Shown piece by piece: positions 40,336 through 48,409 of a DNA stretch of 64,000 nucleotides (positions are counted from its first letter, which is position 1; each line of letters starts with the position of its first letter). The translations under genes were made by a program, and so were the position numbers. A model generated the notes under the pieces. It was not told the DNA's origin and did no database searches. It saw only the letters and a list, made by a program, of their open reading frames with translations. This stretch comes from Pseudomonas sp. MYb185. Its GTDB lineage: Bacteria > Pseudomonadota > Gammaproteobacteria > Pseudomonadales > Pseudomonadaceae. The DNA is taken from NCBI RefSeq assembly GCF_002979975.1, contig NZ_PCQD01000002.1, positions 310,001 through 374,000 of the forward strand, read 5' to 3'.

Positions 40336-42411
40336 ATGATGCTTCGCAGCAGTTTGATCAGGCTCGCCAGTCTGGTAGTCGGTCTGCTCATCACTACCCT
40401 GGGCCAGACGGCGCCCGCTCTGCCCGATGTCGACTGGCCTCTGCACGGCAACACTGCTGGCGAAACGCGCTACGCGCCGCTGGCGACCATCGACCGTGGG
40501 AATGTCGAACGCCTGGGACTGGCCTGGCACTTTCGTTTCGATCGGCCCCGCGGGGTCCAGGCCACCCCCATCATGGTGGACGGCACCCTGTATGTAAGCG
40601 GCCCCTGGGGTGTGGTCTACGCCCTTGATGCACGCACCGGCTCACTGCGCTGGCAGCATGATCCCCTGGTACCACCAGCAAAGGCCGCCATCAGTTGCTG
40701 CGACGTGGTCAACCGCGGCGTGGCCGTCGAGGACGGCAAGGTCTTTGTCGGCACCATCGATGGCCGACTGCAAGCCCTCGACGCCACCTCTGGCGCCCTC
40801 CTGTGGGAAACGCTCACCGTCGATCCTGAACAGCCCTACACCATCACCGGCGCACCCCGTACCGCGGCCGGCCTGGTGATGATCGGCAACGGCGGTGCCG
40901 AGTTTGGAGTACGCGGTTACATCTCGGCCTACGACATGACAACTGGCAGGCTGAAATGGCGATTCCATACCGTGCCCGGCGATCCGCAGGCAGCTGCTGA
41001 CGGGCAGATCTCAGACCGGCCACTGAAGCAACTGGCGCAACCGACCTGGACCGGAGAGTGGTGGATCCAGGGTGGTGGTGGCACGGTGTGGGACTCCATG
41101 GCCTGGGACCCGCAGCTGGACCTGTTCTACTTCGGCGTTGGCAATGGCTCGCCCCATGATCGTGATCTGCGCAGCCCGCAGGGCGGAGATAACCTGTTTC
41201 TCTCGTCCATCATCGCCGTCCGCCCGCAGACCGGCGAATACGTCTGGCATTACCAGACCACCCCGGGCGACAGTTGGGACTACACGGCCACCCAGCATAT
41301 CGTTCTTACCGAACTGGAGATCAATGGCAACGCCCGCAAGGTACTGCTGCAGGCACCGAAGAATGGCTTCTTCTATGTACTGGATCGCGCCACCGGAGAA
41401 CTGCTCAGTGCGGAAAACTATGTGCCCACCTCCTGGGCCTCGCATATCGACTTGCAAACCGGTCGGCCCGTGGAGCTGCCCGGGGCACGCTATCCCGCCG
41501 GTCAGCCGGCCCTGGTCACACCCTCCCAGATCGGTGGTCACAACTGGCAACCGATGGCATTCAGCCCCAAAACCGGACTGGTCTATATCCCGGCCCAGGA
41601 GAGCACCGGCTTGCTGATGAAGGCAGCGGATTTCCGCCATGAGCCCGGCCGTTGGAATACCGGCATCCAGGATCATCCCATGCCCACCGACGCCGCGACA
41701 CTGGCTCAGGCGCGGGACGGCTTTCGTGGTCACCTGCTGGCATGGGACCCGGTCAGGCAGCGAGCGGCCTGGCGTACCGAGCAGCCTGGTCTGTGGAATG
41801 GTGGCGTGCTGGCAACCGGTGGTCAGTTGGTCTTTCAAGGCCAGGGCGGCGGTGGCCTGCATGCCTATGATGCCGAGACTGGTGTGCGCCTGTGGCAGAG
41901 TGATACCTGGCTGGATGTTCTCGGCGGCCCCATTACCTATGCCCTGGATGGCGAGCAGTACATAGCCGCCGCAGCCGGCTTCGGCAGTTCGCTGCACCTG
42001 TCCGCCAGCCTGTCGCTACCCAGGCAGGGCATGCCAGTGCCCGGTGGCGTCTTTGTCTGGAAGCTGGACGGCAAACAGGCACTGCCCGCGCCCCAATCTC
42101 GCCCGGCCGTTCCCGCCTTGCCGGCCATCGAGGCGAGCAACGAAGAAATCCAGCGCGGCGGGGAGCTCTATACACGCTATTGCATGGTATGCCATGGCGC
42201 AGCGGCGGTGGCGGGGGCTGCCATACCGGACCTCCGGTATTCGCCTTACATCCAGAGCGGCGAACTGTTCAGCCTGCCACTGCTCGAAGGCATCCTACAA
42301 CAACGCGGCATGCCGTCCTTCGCCAGGACACTGGATGCTGCATCCGCCGAGATGATCCGCAGCTATGTCATCCACAGCACAGCGACAGCTCGCCGGCAGG
42401 GGGTCGAATAA
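40336..42411 (+). CDS. PQQ-dependent quinohemoprotein alcohol dehydrogenase
   Basis: This 691-residue periplasmic protein has a signal peptide (to about residue 26), an eight-blade PQQ propeller with W-motif repeats and a C-terminal cytochrome c domain. Numbered from 40336, the vicinal disulfide Cys121-Cys122 (SCCDVV), Ca2+/PQQ ligands Glu189 and Asn270 and the catalytic Asp315 (GDSWDY) are all present, and the haem site is Cys616-x2-Cys619-His620. Type II enzymes oxidise alcohols in the periplasm and pass electrons through the haem. GAGGA precedes the ATG at 40336; ATG 40324 is also in frame. It may oxidise a steroid side-chain alcohol, which is inference. Confidence 0.9.
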   Translation: MMLRSSLIRLASLVVGLLITTLGQTAPALPDVDWPLHGNTAGETRYAPLATIDRGNVERLGLAWHFRFDRPRGVQATPIMVDGTLYVSGPWGVVYALDARTGSLRWQHDPLVPPAKAAISCCDVVNRGVAVEDGKVFVGTIDGRLQALDATSGALLWETLTVDPEQPYTITGAPRTAAGLVMIGNGGAEFGVRGYISAYDMTTGRLKWRFHTVPGDPQAAADGQISDRPLKQLAQPTWTGEWWIQGGGGTVWDSMAWDPQLDLFYFGVGNGSPHDRDLRSPQGGDNLFLSSIIAVRPQTGEYVWHYQTTPGDSWDYTATQHIVLTELEINGNARKVLLQAPKNGFFYVLDRATGELLSAENYVPTSWASHIDLQTGRPVELPGARYPAGQPALVTPSQIGGHNWQPMAFSPKTGLVYIPAQESTGLLMKAADFRHEPGRWNTGIQDHPMPTDAATLAQARDGFRGHLLAWDPVRQRAAWRTEQPGLWNGGVLATGGQLVFQGQGGGGLHAYDAETGVRLWQSDTWLDVLGGPITYALDGEQYIAAAAGFGSSLHLSASLSLPRQGMPVPGGVFVWKLDGKQALPAPQSRPAVPALPAIEASNEEIQRGGELYTRYCMVCHGAAAVAGAAIPDLRYSPYIQSGELFSLPLLEGILQQRGMPSFARTLDAASAEMIRSYVIHSTATARRQGVE

Positions 42412-42981
42412 CCAGATCAGGGTTTACAAGTGACTTGCGGTGAACGGGATGACGGTTGTTTCCTCTGAAAACGAAGGCGCCTTTCCGGTAAAGCACAGAG
42501 AGCAAAAAACAAACAAAAAAAGGGCGGGATCGCTCCCGCCCATATTTTTGCGCTATCCCTATCTGCCGTCCCTGACCAGTCGTCCTGACTGCCATCGTCC
42601 TGAAAATCCCTGACTCAGCTCCCTGCCGAGTAGCGCAGTCCGTTGCGCATGGACACATCATAGCCAGAAAATATCCCCGATCAATATCAAAATCTGTCTC
42701 ACCCATCTGGGTTACCTTGTTTTTTACATATATAAATCAATCATTTACTAATTTTCGCCTAACAGAAATCCTACTCATCTCACAGTGATTGACGGATATA
42801 TCCTATAGCTGGAATAGCCAATGTCTTACACAGACCAATAGGACGTAGCGTGACCAGCACGTCCCGGCAGCTGGCGCGGCAGTTCCCTCCTCCCGCCTAA
42901 GACTAAGGTCGCCTTTCCTCATCCGGGCACTGATTTAGAGTCTCCATACCAGACCGTGCTCGGCCAGGAATAAAAACAAAC
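42412..42981. other. 570-nt non-coding region between the catabolic island and the acetate permease operon
   Basis: No credible gene was found. The left part holds the terminator at 42515-42546. Positions about 42715-42830 are unusually AT-rich (ACATATATAAATCAATC and GGATATATCCTATAG), which would suit a promoter or regulator sites for the permease operon. The composition changes sharply from the GC-rich island to the left, so this may be an island boundary. No tRNA, direct repeat or integrase was seen. Confidence 0.6.
42515..42546. terminator. Rho-independent terminator after the PQQ dehydrogenase gene
   Basis: A stem GGGCGGGA/TCCCGCCC (42522-42529 and 42534-42541) with loop TCGC is preceded by seven A residues and followed by ATATTTTT. 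The gene ends about 110 nt upstream. The A- and T-runs on both sides would allow action in either direction. Confidence 0.85.
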
Positions 42982-43359
42982 ATGCGCAACAACAATGCTT
43001 TGCCAGTTCAACACCCGGGGGTTCCCGCTGAACCCATGCAGCAGCGTGGCCGCTTCGTCTGGGTATGCACACTCGGCCTGGGTATCCTGTACCTGGGCTT
43101 CCTCATGCTCGTCGCCTTCCAACCCGAATGGCTCGGGGCCACCATTGCAGAGGTCTCCAGCGTACTGCTCTGGGGCCTCGGTCTGTTACTGCTGTTATTG
43201 ACCTTCGTGCTGGCCACCCTGCATTTCAGCCATGCCAGTCGTGACTATGCCGACCTGAAATTCCCGGACCATCCCCTTGCGCACCCCGGCGGCGACGATG
43301 TCGCAGCAGCCGAAGGCTACCAACCTGACACGGGCTGCCTGCGCCGCCTCCCGGGATGA
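42982..43359 (+). CDS. DUF485-like small membrane protein
   Basis: This 125-residue protein has two hydrophobic segments (about 27-48 and 60-82) and the DUF485-type end ATLHFSHASRDYADLK, followed by a 35-residue polar tail. DUF485 proteins (YjcH) accompany ActP-type solute/sodium symporters. Two such genes in a row before actP is less common than one; this copy has diverged more. AGGA precedes the ATG. The 76-nt gap to the next gene shows no terminator. Confidence 0.75.
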   Translation: MRNNNALPVQHPGVPAEPMQQRGRFVWVCTLGLGILYLGFLMLVAFQPEWLGATIAEVSSVLLWGLGLLLLLLTFVLATLHFSHASRDYADLKFPDHPLAHPGGDDVAAAEGYQPDTGCLRRLPG

Positions 43360-43435
43360 TCCCTCAAGAGCAATGAAAAACAGCGTTCACACCGAGCCTG
43401 CGAGTGGACGAGCATAACCAGAAAGGAGAATAACA

Positions 43436-43744
43436 ATGCAAAAAGACGTAGTGGCCGAGGTGCTCAGGCACCCGAAATACCAGGAGCTGGTGAGGCGTCG
43501 GACCCGGGTGAGCATGGGCTTTTTCGGCCTGACCCTGCTGATCTATGCCGGTTTCATTCTGACCATGGCCTACCTGCCGGAGGTGTTCGCCCAGCCCCTG
43601 GGACCAACCTGGACCATGAGTGTCGGACTCTTCGTCGGCCTGCTGGTAGCCTGCAGCGCGGTGATCCTGATTGCCCTGTACACCTATTTCTCAAACAAGG
43701 TATTCGACCCGCTGTTGGAAGCGATCATGAGGGACGTGCAATGA
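43436..43744 (+). CDS. yjcH: DUF485 family inner-membrane protein YjcH
   Basis: This 102-residue protein has a cytoplasmic N-terminal helix ([18 protein letters not shown]) and two transmembrane segments (about 26-47 and 60-83), the normal size and layout of YjcH. It is coupled to actP, whose ATG overlaps this stop by 4 nt. An accessory role for the acetate symporter is inferred from constant gene pairing. AAAGGAG precedes the ATG. Confidence 0.88.
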   Translation: MQKDVVAEVLRHPKYQELVRRRTRVSMGFFGLTLLIYAGFILTMAYLPEVFAQPLGPTWTMSVGLFVGLLVACSAVILIALYTYFSNKVFDPLLEAIMRDVQ

Positions 43745-45402
43745 ACAAGTACCTGTTGGGCACGCTGCTGACCCTCGCCACACCGATGGCCTTCGCCGAG
43801 ACCGGCCAGGGCGCCAACACCGAAGCCATCGTGATGTTCCTGCTGTTCATCGCCGGTACCATGGGGATTACCTGGTGGGCTGCGCGCAAGACCCAGACCA
43901 CCTCTGATTTCTACACCGCCGGTGGTGGTATCAGCGGTTTTCAGAATGGCCTGGCGATTGCCGGTGACTACATCTCCGCCGCGTCCTTCCTGGGGATTGC
44001 CGGTATGGTCTACGTCTCCGGTTACTACGGCGTGATCTATGCCATCGGCTTCCTGTTCGGCTGGCCGGTGGTGATGTTCCTGGTCGCCGAGCGCCTGCGC
44101 AACCTGGGCCGCTACAACTTTGCCGATGTCACCGCCTTCCGCCTGGAGCAGACTCCGGTACGGATACTGGCGGCGAGCGCTTCACTGCTGATCATCGCGC
44201 TGTACCTGATCGCGCAGATGGTCGGTGCAGGCAAGCTGATCGTGTTGCTGTTCGGCATCGAGTACAAGTTCGCGGTGGTGATCATCGGTGCGCTGATGAT
44301 GATCTATGTGTTCTTCGGCGGCATGACCGCCACCACCTGGGTACAGATCATCAAGGCGGTACTGATGCTGGCCGGCGGCACCCTGCTGTCGGTACTGGTA
44401 CTGTATGCCTTCAACTTCAGTCCGGATGCCATGCTCGCCGAAGCAGTGACCGTGCACCCCTATGCCGAAGAACTGATGTCACCCGGTGACGCCGTTACCA
44501 GCAACCCCTTGAATGCGCTGTCGCTGGGTCTGGCTCTGGCCTTCGGTACCGCCGGTCTGCCGCACATCCTGATGCGTTTCTTCACCGTCTCCAGCGCCCA
44601 GGAAGCGCGCAAGTCAGTGATCTGGGCCAGTAGCTTCATCGGCTACTTCTATATCCTGACCTTCATCATCGGCTTCGGTGCCATTGCCCTGCTGGTTCGC
44701 CATCCGGAATTCTTCCATGGTGGAATGGACGGCAGTTTCAACATGCTGACCGACCTGATCGGCGGCACCAACATGGCAGCGGTGCATCTATCCAATGCGG
44801 TGGGTGGCAGTCTGCTGTTGGGCTTCCTGGCCGCCGTGACCTTCGCCACCATCGTTGCGGTGGTCGCCGGTCTGGCCCTGGCCGGCGCCGCCTCCATTGC
44901 CCATGACCTGTATGCCAACGTGATCGCCCGGGGACGTTCGACCGAGAAGCAGGAGATGCGTATCTCCAAGATCTCGATCCTGGTGCTGGGCGTGCTGTCG
45001 ATCCTGCTGGGTATCATCTTCGAGGATCAGAACGTGGCCTTCATGGTCGGCCTGGCCTTCGCCATCGCCGCCAGCGCCAACTTCCCCGTACTGGTGCTGT
45101 CGATCTCCTGGCGCGGCTGCACCACCCGCGGTGCAGTCATCGGCGGCTTCACCGGCTTGGCGGTAGCAACCCTGTGGGTAGTCCTGAGCAAGACGGTATG
45201 GGTCGACGTGTTCGGCAATGCCGAACCGATCATTCCCTTCCCCAACCCGGGTATCGTGTCCATCCCGCTGGCCTTCATCGCGATCTGGTTCTTCTCGATC
45301 ACCGATAAGACCGCACGCGCCGACCGTGAGCGTGATGCCTTCGACGCACTGACCGTGCGCAGCCAGACCGGCCTCGGTCGCACTGGTGCAGTAGCTCACT
45401 GA
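43741..45402 (+). CDS. actP: Cation/acetate symporter ActP
   Basis: This 553-residue solute:sodium symporter has a cleavable-looking N-terminus (to AFAE near residue 20) and about 13 transmembrane segments. The SSS signatures [22 protein letters not shown] (58-79 region) and [18 protein letters not shown] match ActP. It takes up acetate and other short carboxylates. Location beside a steroid island is useful because steroid breakdown yields acetyl- and propionyl-CoA, but the gene is widely conserved and likely core. Confidence 0.92.
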   Translation: MNKYLLGTLLTLATPMAFAETGQGANTEAIVMFLLFIAGTMGITWWAARKTQTTSDFYTAGGGISGFQNGLAIAGDYISAASFLGIAGMVYVSGYYGVIYAIGFLFGWPVVMFLVAERLRNLGRYNFADVTAFRLEQTPVRILAASASLLIIALYLIAQMVGAGKLIVLLFGIEYKFAVVIIGALMMIYVFFGGMTATTWVQIIKAVLMLAGGTLLSVLVLYAFNFSPDAMLAEAVTVHPYAEELMSPGDAVTSNPLNALSLGLALAFGTAGLPHILMRFFTVSSAQEARKSVIWASSFIGYFYILTFIIGFGAIALLVRHPEFFHGGMDGSFNMLTDLIGGTNMAAVHLSNAVGGSLLLGFLAAVTFATIVAVVAGLALAGAASIAHDLYANVIARGRSTEKQEMRISKISILVLGVLSILLGIIFEDQNVAFMVGLAFAIAASANFPVLVLSISWRGCTTRGAVIGGFTGLAVATLWVVLSKTVWVDVFGNAEPIIPFPNPGIVSIPLAFIAIWFFSITDKTARADRERDAFDALTVRSQTGLGRTGAVAH

Positions 45403-45423
45403 GCCTGGACCAGCACCAGACAG

Positions 45424-45456
45424 ATCCCCGGCAGCGGTATGGTGCCGGGGATTTTC
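45424..45456 (+). terminator. Rho-independent terminator of actP
   Basis: A 10-bp stem ATCCCCGGCA/TGCCGGGGAT with a 9-nt loop is followed by TTTTCTT. It begins 22 nt after the actP stop. Confidence 0.88.
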
Positions 45457-45494
45457 TTGTCTGCTCGACGGCAGTCCAGGCGCTGCCGGACACC

Positions 45495-45522
45495 GGCGTA
45501 GCACAGGCGCGCTACCCCCCGG
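45495..45522. repeat. REP-like palindrome, type A
   Basis: GGCGTAGCACAGGCGCGCTAC plus a CCCCCCGG tail matches the other type A elements at 52332, 61211 and 62529. The core is the pair GTAGC/GCTAC around a CAGG-type loop. It lies between convergent actP and epmA. Confidence 0.7.
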
Positions 45523-45534
45523 AGGCGTTGCGGA

Positions 45535-46500
45535 TCACGCCCGCTGCAACGGAAAGGCAATCACCTCATCGATACGGCTCGCACCCAATGCCAGCATCAC
45601 CAGCCGATCCACCCCCAGTGCCACGCCGGCACACTCGGGCAGCCCCTGCTGCAGGGCACCGATCAATCGCTGGTCTGTAGGCAGTACCGGGCGCTGGAAT
45701 ACCTCACGCAAGCGCTGATCAGCTTCGAAGCGGCGCGATTGCTCATCCGCATCGGTCAACTCGAAGTAACCGTTGGCCAGCTCCATACCCTTGATGAACA
45801 GCTCGAAACGTGCCGCACTGGCTACCCGGTCATCACCCTCGACCACTCTGGCCAGTGCCGCCTGGGAGGCGGGAAAGGCGTATACCATGGTCGGCTGCAA
45901 CAGGCGCGGCTCGATGCAGTGGGAAAACAGCAGGTTCAGCCAGCCATCCCGGTCCAGTTCACCACGAAAGTCGCAATGTTCGAGCCCCAACCGCGCCAGC
46001 TCGGCGTTCTCGCAGGTATGGATATCCACACCCAGGTGCTCGACGAACAGCGCAGCATAGGTCACCCGCCGGGACCGTCCGCAACCAAGCACCACATCGA
46101 CCAGGTCATCCACTTCATCCATCAGCCGATGATGATCAAAGCCCAGCCGATACCACTCGAGCATGCTGAATTCGGGATTATGCCGGCTGCCACTCTCACC
46201 ATTGCGGTAGACCCGGCACAGTTGCCAGATACAGCCGCTGCCAGCAGCCAGCAGGCGCTTCATCGGGTATTCCGGTGAGGTGTGCAGATACAGGGGCTGC
46301 GCTGCCCCACCGCCTTCGGGCACGTAGTCGGTGGCAAACGGAAACAGGTGTGGGTCGCTGACCGCGGCAGCGGACAAGCTGGGCGTTTCCACCTCCAGCA
46401 CCTGGCGCTCGGCGAAAAAGCGGCGGATGGTATCGATGACCTGGGCCCGGCGGCGCAGGTTGGTCAACGAGGCGGTAGGCTGCCAGTCGTTCATGCTCAC
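45535..46500 (-). CDS. epmA: EF-P (R)-beta-lysine ligase EpmA
   Basis: This 321-residue class II aminoacyl-tRNA-synthetase-like protein has the YPMKRLLAAGSGCIWQLCRVYRNGE motif 2 (about 91-115), HNPEFSMLEWYR after it and the motif 3 region GVALGVDRLVML near the end, but no anticodon-binding domain. EpmA joins (R)-beta-lysine to Lys34 of EF-P. It follows efp in the same direction, and epmB is divergent from efp, so the full modification set is together. Confidence 0.93.
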   Translation of the reverse strand: MSMNDWQPTASLTNLRRRAQVIDTIRRFFAERQVLEVETPSLSAAAVSDPHLFPFATDYVPEGGGAAQPLYLHTSPEYPMKRLLAAGSGCIWQLCRVYRNGESGSRHNPEFSMLEWYRLGFDHHRLMDEVDDLVDVVLGCGRSRRVTYAALFVEHLGVDIHTCENAELARLGLEHCDFRGELDRDGWLNLLFSHCIEPRLLQPTMVYAFPASQAALARVVEGDDRVASAARFELFIKGMELANGYFELTDADEQSRRFEADQRLREVFQRPVLPTDQRLIGALQQGLPECAGVALGVDRLVMLALGASRIDEVIAFPLQRA

Positions 46501-46505
46501 TCCAG

Positions 46506-46536
46506 AAAGAAAAACCGGGGCCTGGGCCCCGGTTTC
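46506..46536 (-). terminator. Rho-independent terminator between efp and epmA
   Basis: An 11-bp stem (AAACCGGGGCC/GGCCCCGGTTT) is followed on the minus strand by TTTCTTTC. It lies 28 nt after the efp stop and just before the epmA start, so epmA may need its own promoter or read-through. Confidence 0.8.
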
Positions 46537-46562
46537 GCATACATCATCGGCGCTTGCCGATA

Positions 46563-47129
46563 TCAGGCACGGCCCACATAGTCGGCGGTGCGGGTATCGA
46601 CCTTGAGCACGTCGCCAACGTTGATGAACAACGGCACCTTGACCACCGCACCGGTTACCAGCTTGGCCGGCTTGTTGCCGCCGCCAGAGGTATCGCCACG
46701 CACGCCCGGATCGGTCTCGACCACTTCCAGCTCAACGAAGTTCGGCGGCGTGACCGCGATCGGCGAGCCGTTGAACAGGGTGATGGTGTAGACGACCTGC
46801 TCCTTCAACCAGTTGGAGGTATCACCTACGGCTTTCTCATCGGCACCGAACTGCTCGAAGGAGCCGTCGGTGGCCATGAAGTGCCAGAACTCACCATCGG
46901 TGTACAGGTATTCCATGTCCCGATCCATCACGTCGGCGCCTTCCAGGCTGTCGCCCGACTTGAAGGTCCGCTCGTTGACCCGGCCGGTCTTCAGGTTGCG
47001 CACCTTGACCCGGTTGAAAGCCTGGCCCTTGCCAGGTTTGACGTACTCATTCTCGAGGATCGCGCAAGGATCGCCGTCGAGCATCACCTTAAGACCCGGC
47101 TTGAATTCGTTGGTAGAATAGTTGGCCAT
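46563..47129 (-). CDS. efp: Translation elongation factor P (lysine-34 type)
   Basis: This 188-residue EF-P has the three-domain OB layout. The modification loop is KPGKGQAF with Lys34, and the C-terminal domain has [23 protein letters not shown] relieves ribosome stalling at polyproline. Lys34 plus neighbouring epmA and epmB indicate beta-lysylation as in E. coli, unlike the Arg32/EarP rhamnosylation of P. aeruginosa and P. putida. The ATG at 47129 is preceded by a weak purine box. Confidence 0.96.
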   Translation of the reverse strand: MANYSTNEFKPGLKVMLDGDPCAILENEYVKPGKGQAFNRVKVRNLKTGRVNERTFKSGDSLEGADVMDRDMEYLYTDGEFWHFMATDGSFEQFGADEKAVGDTSNWLKEQVVYTITLFNGSPIAVTPPNFVELEVVETDPGVRGDTSGGGNKPAKLVTGAVVKVPLFINVGDVLKVDTRTADYVGRA

Positions 47130-47249
47130 AGATTTCCCACTTACTGTTTGAACGGATACATCCGAAAACGCGCCGACCGATGGTCACAGCCCGGCGTTGC
47201 ATGCAACGCCCGACGGATGCCCCTGCCACCCATGCGCGGAAAAACCCCA

Positions 47250-48290
47250 ATGATACATGGATCTTTAGCGCCTGTTGAGTCTGTCAGTTGGCAAAGCCTG
47301 CTGGCGCAGAGTATTACCGATCCGCGGGAGCTGCTCGGCCGACTCGACCTGGAACCGGCACTGCTGGCACCGGCACTGGCCGCCAGCGCCGATTTCCCCC
47401 TGCGCGTGCCCGAGCCCTACCTCAGCCGCATGCAACCGGGCAACCCACACGACCCGCTGCTGCGCCAGGTGCTGCCACTGGGCGAGGAGTTGCAGGAACA
47501 CCCGGACTTCATACTCGACCCACTGGGTGAGCAGCACAGCAACGCCCGCCCCGGGATCATTCACAAATACCATGGCCGGCTACTGTTGATCGTCAGTGGT
47601 GGTTGCGCGATCAACTGCCGTTACTGCTTCCGTCGGCACTTCCCCTATGGCGATAACGCCCTGAGTACCGATGAATGGCAACAGGCGCTGGATTACATCC
47701 GCCACGACCCCAGTATCGCCGAGGTGATCTACAGCGGCGGCGATCCGCTGGCAGCCAACGACAAGCGACTGGCCTGGCTGACCCGGGAAATCGCCGACAT
47801 TGCCCATGTACGCCGGCTGCGCGTGCATACCCGGCTACCGGTGGTGATTCCGCAGCGGGTGACCAGCGCCCTGATCGATGCCCTGTGCGGCACCCGCCTG
47901 CCAGTGAGCATGGTGCTGCACTGCAACCATGCCAACGAGATCGATGCCCAGCTTGCCCAGGCCATTGCCACCCTGCGCCGGGCGGGCATCCTGCTGTTGA
48001 ACCAGACAGTGCTGCTCAAGGGCGTCAATGATCGTATCGAGGAGCTGCTGGCACTCAGCGAAACCCTAGGAGATCATGGCGTTTTGCCTTACTATCTGCA
48101 CGTACTGGATCATGTAAAAGGTGCACAGCATTTTCATGTAGACGACACGACGGCCAGAGGACTGGCCGGTGAGATGCTCGCCAGACTGCCGGGTTTCCTG
48201 GTCCCACGTCTGGTGCGGGAAATCGCAGGGGAAACCAGCAAAACACCACTGCCTCCCGAGTTGATCAGGGCGGCTGACCACTTAGCCTAG
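47250..48290 (+). CDS. epmB: EF-P lysine 2,3-aminomutase EpmB
   Basis: This 346-residue radical SAM enzyme of the KamA family has the cluster motif CAINCRYC near 121-128 and, further on, the PLP Lys in a VLLKGVND segment. It lacks the C-terminal tetramer part of clostridial KamA, as expected for EpmB. It converts lysine to (R)-beta-lysine for EpmA. The start is taken as 47250 because it gives the family length; ATGs at 47217 and 47232 are in frame and no box is strong. It is divergent from efp across a 120-nt region. Confidence 0.92.
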   Translation: MIHGSLAPVESVSWQSLLAQSITDPRELLGRLDLEPALLAPALAASADFPLRVPEPYLSRMQPGNPHDPLLRQVLPLGEELQEHPDFILDPLGEQHSNARPGIIHKYHGRLLLIVSGGCAINCRYCFRRHFPYGDNALSTDEWQQALDYIRHDPSIAEVIYSGGDPLAANDKRLAWLTREIADIAHVRRLRVHTRLPVVIPQRVTSALIDALCGTRLPVSMVLHCNHANEIDAQLAQAIATLRRAGILLLNQTVLLKGVNDRIEELLALSETLGDHGVLPYYLHVLDHVKGAQHFHVDDTTARGLAGEMLARLPGFLVPRLVREIAGETSKTPLPPELIRAADHLA

Positions 48291-48409
48291 GCCCCGACCA
48301 ACTGCTACAGTGTGATCAAACACTCATCCTTGGCGTAACGCATGTATTGGACTCCAGCTTGATTCGTTCTCGATTTGGCCTCAAGGGGCTGCAACGGAAG
48401 AAAAATGTT

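Noticed and set aside
46554-47249. N-terminal extension of the epmB frame across efp
   Set aside because: It is antisense to efp over its whole length; EpmB relatives start near 47250.
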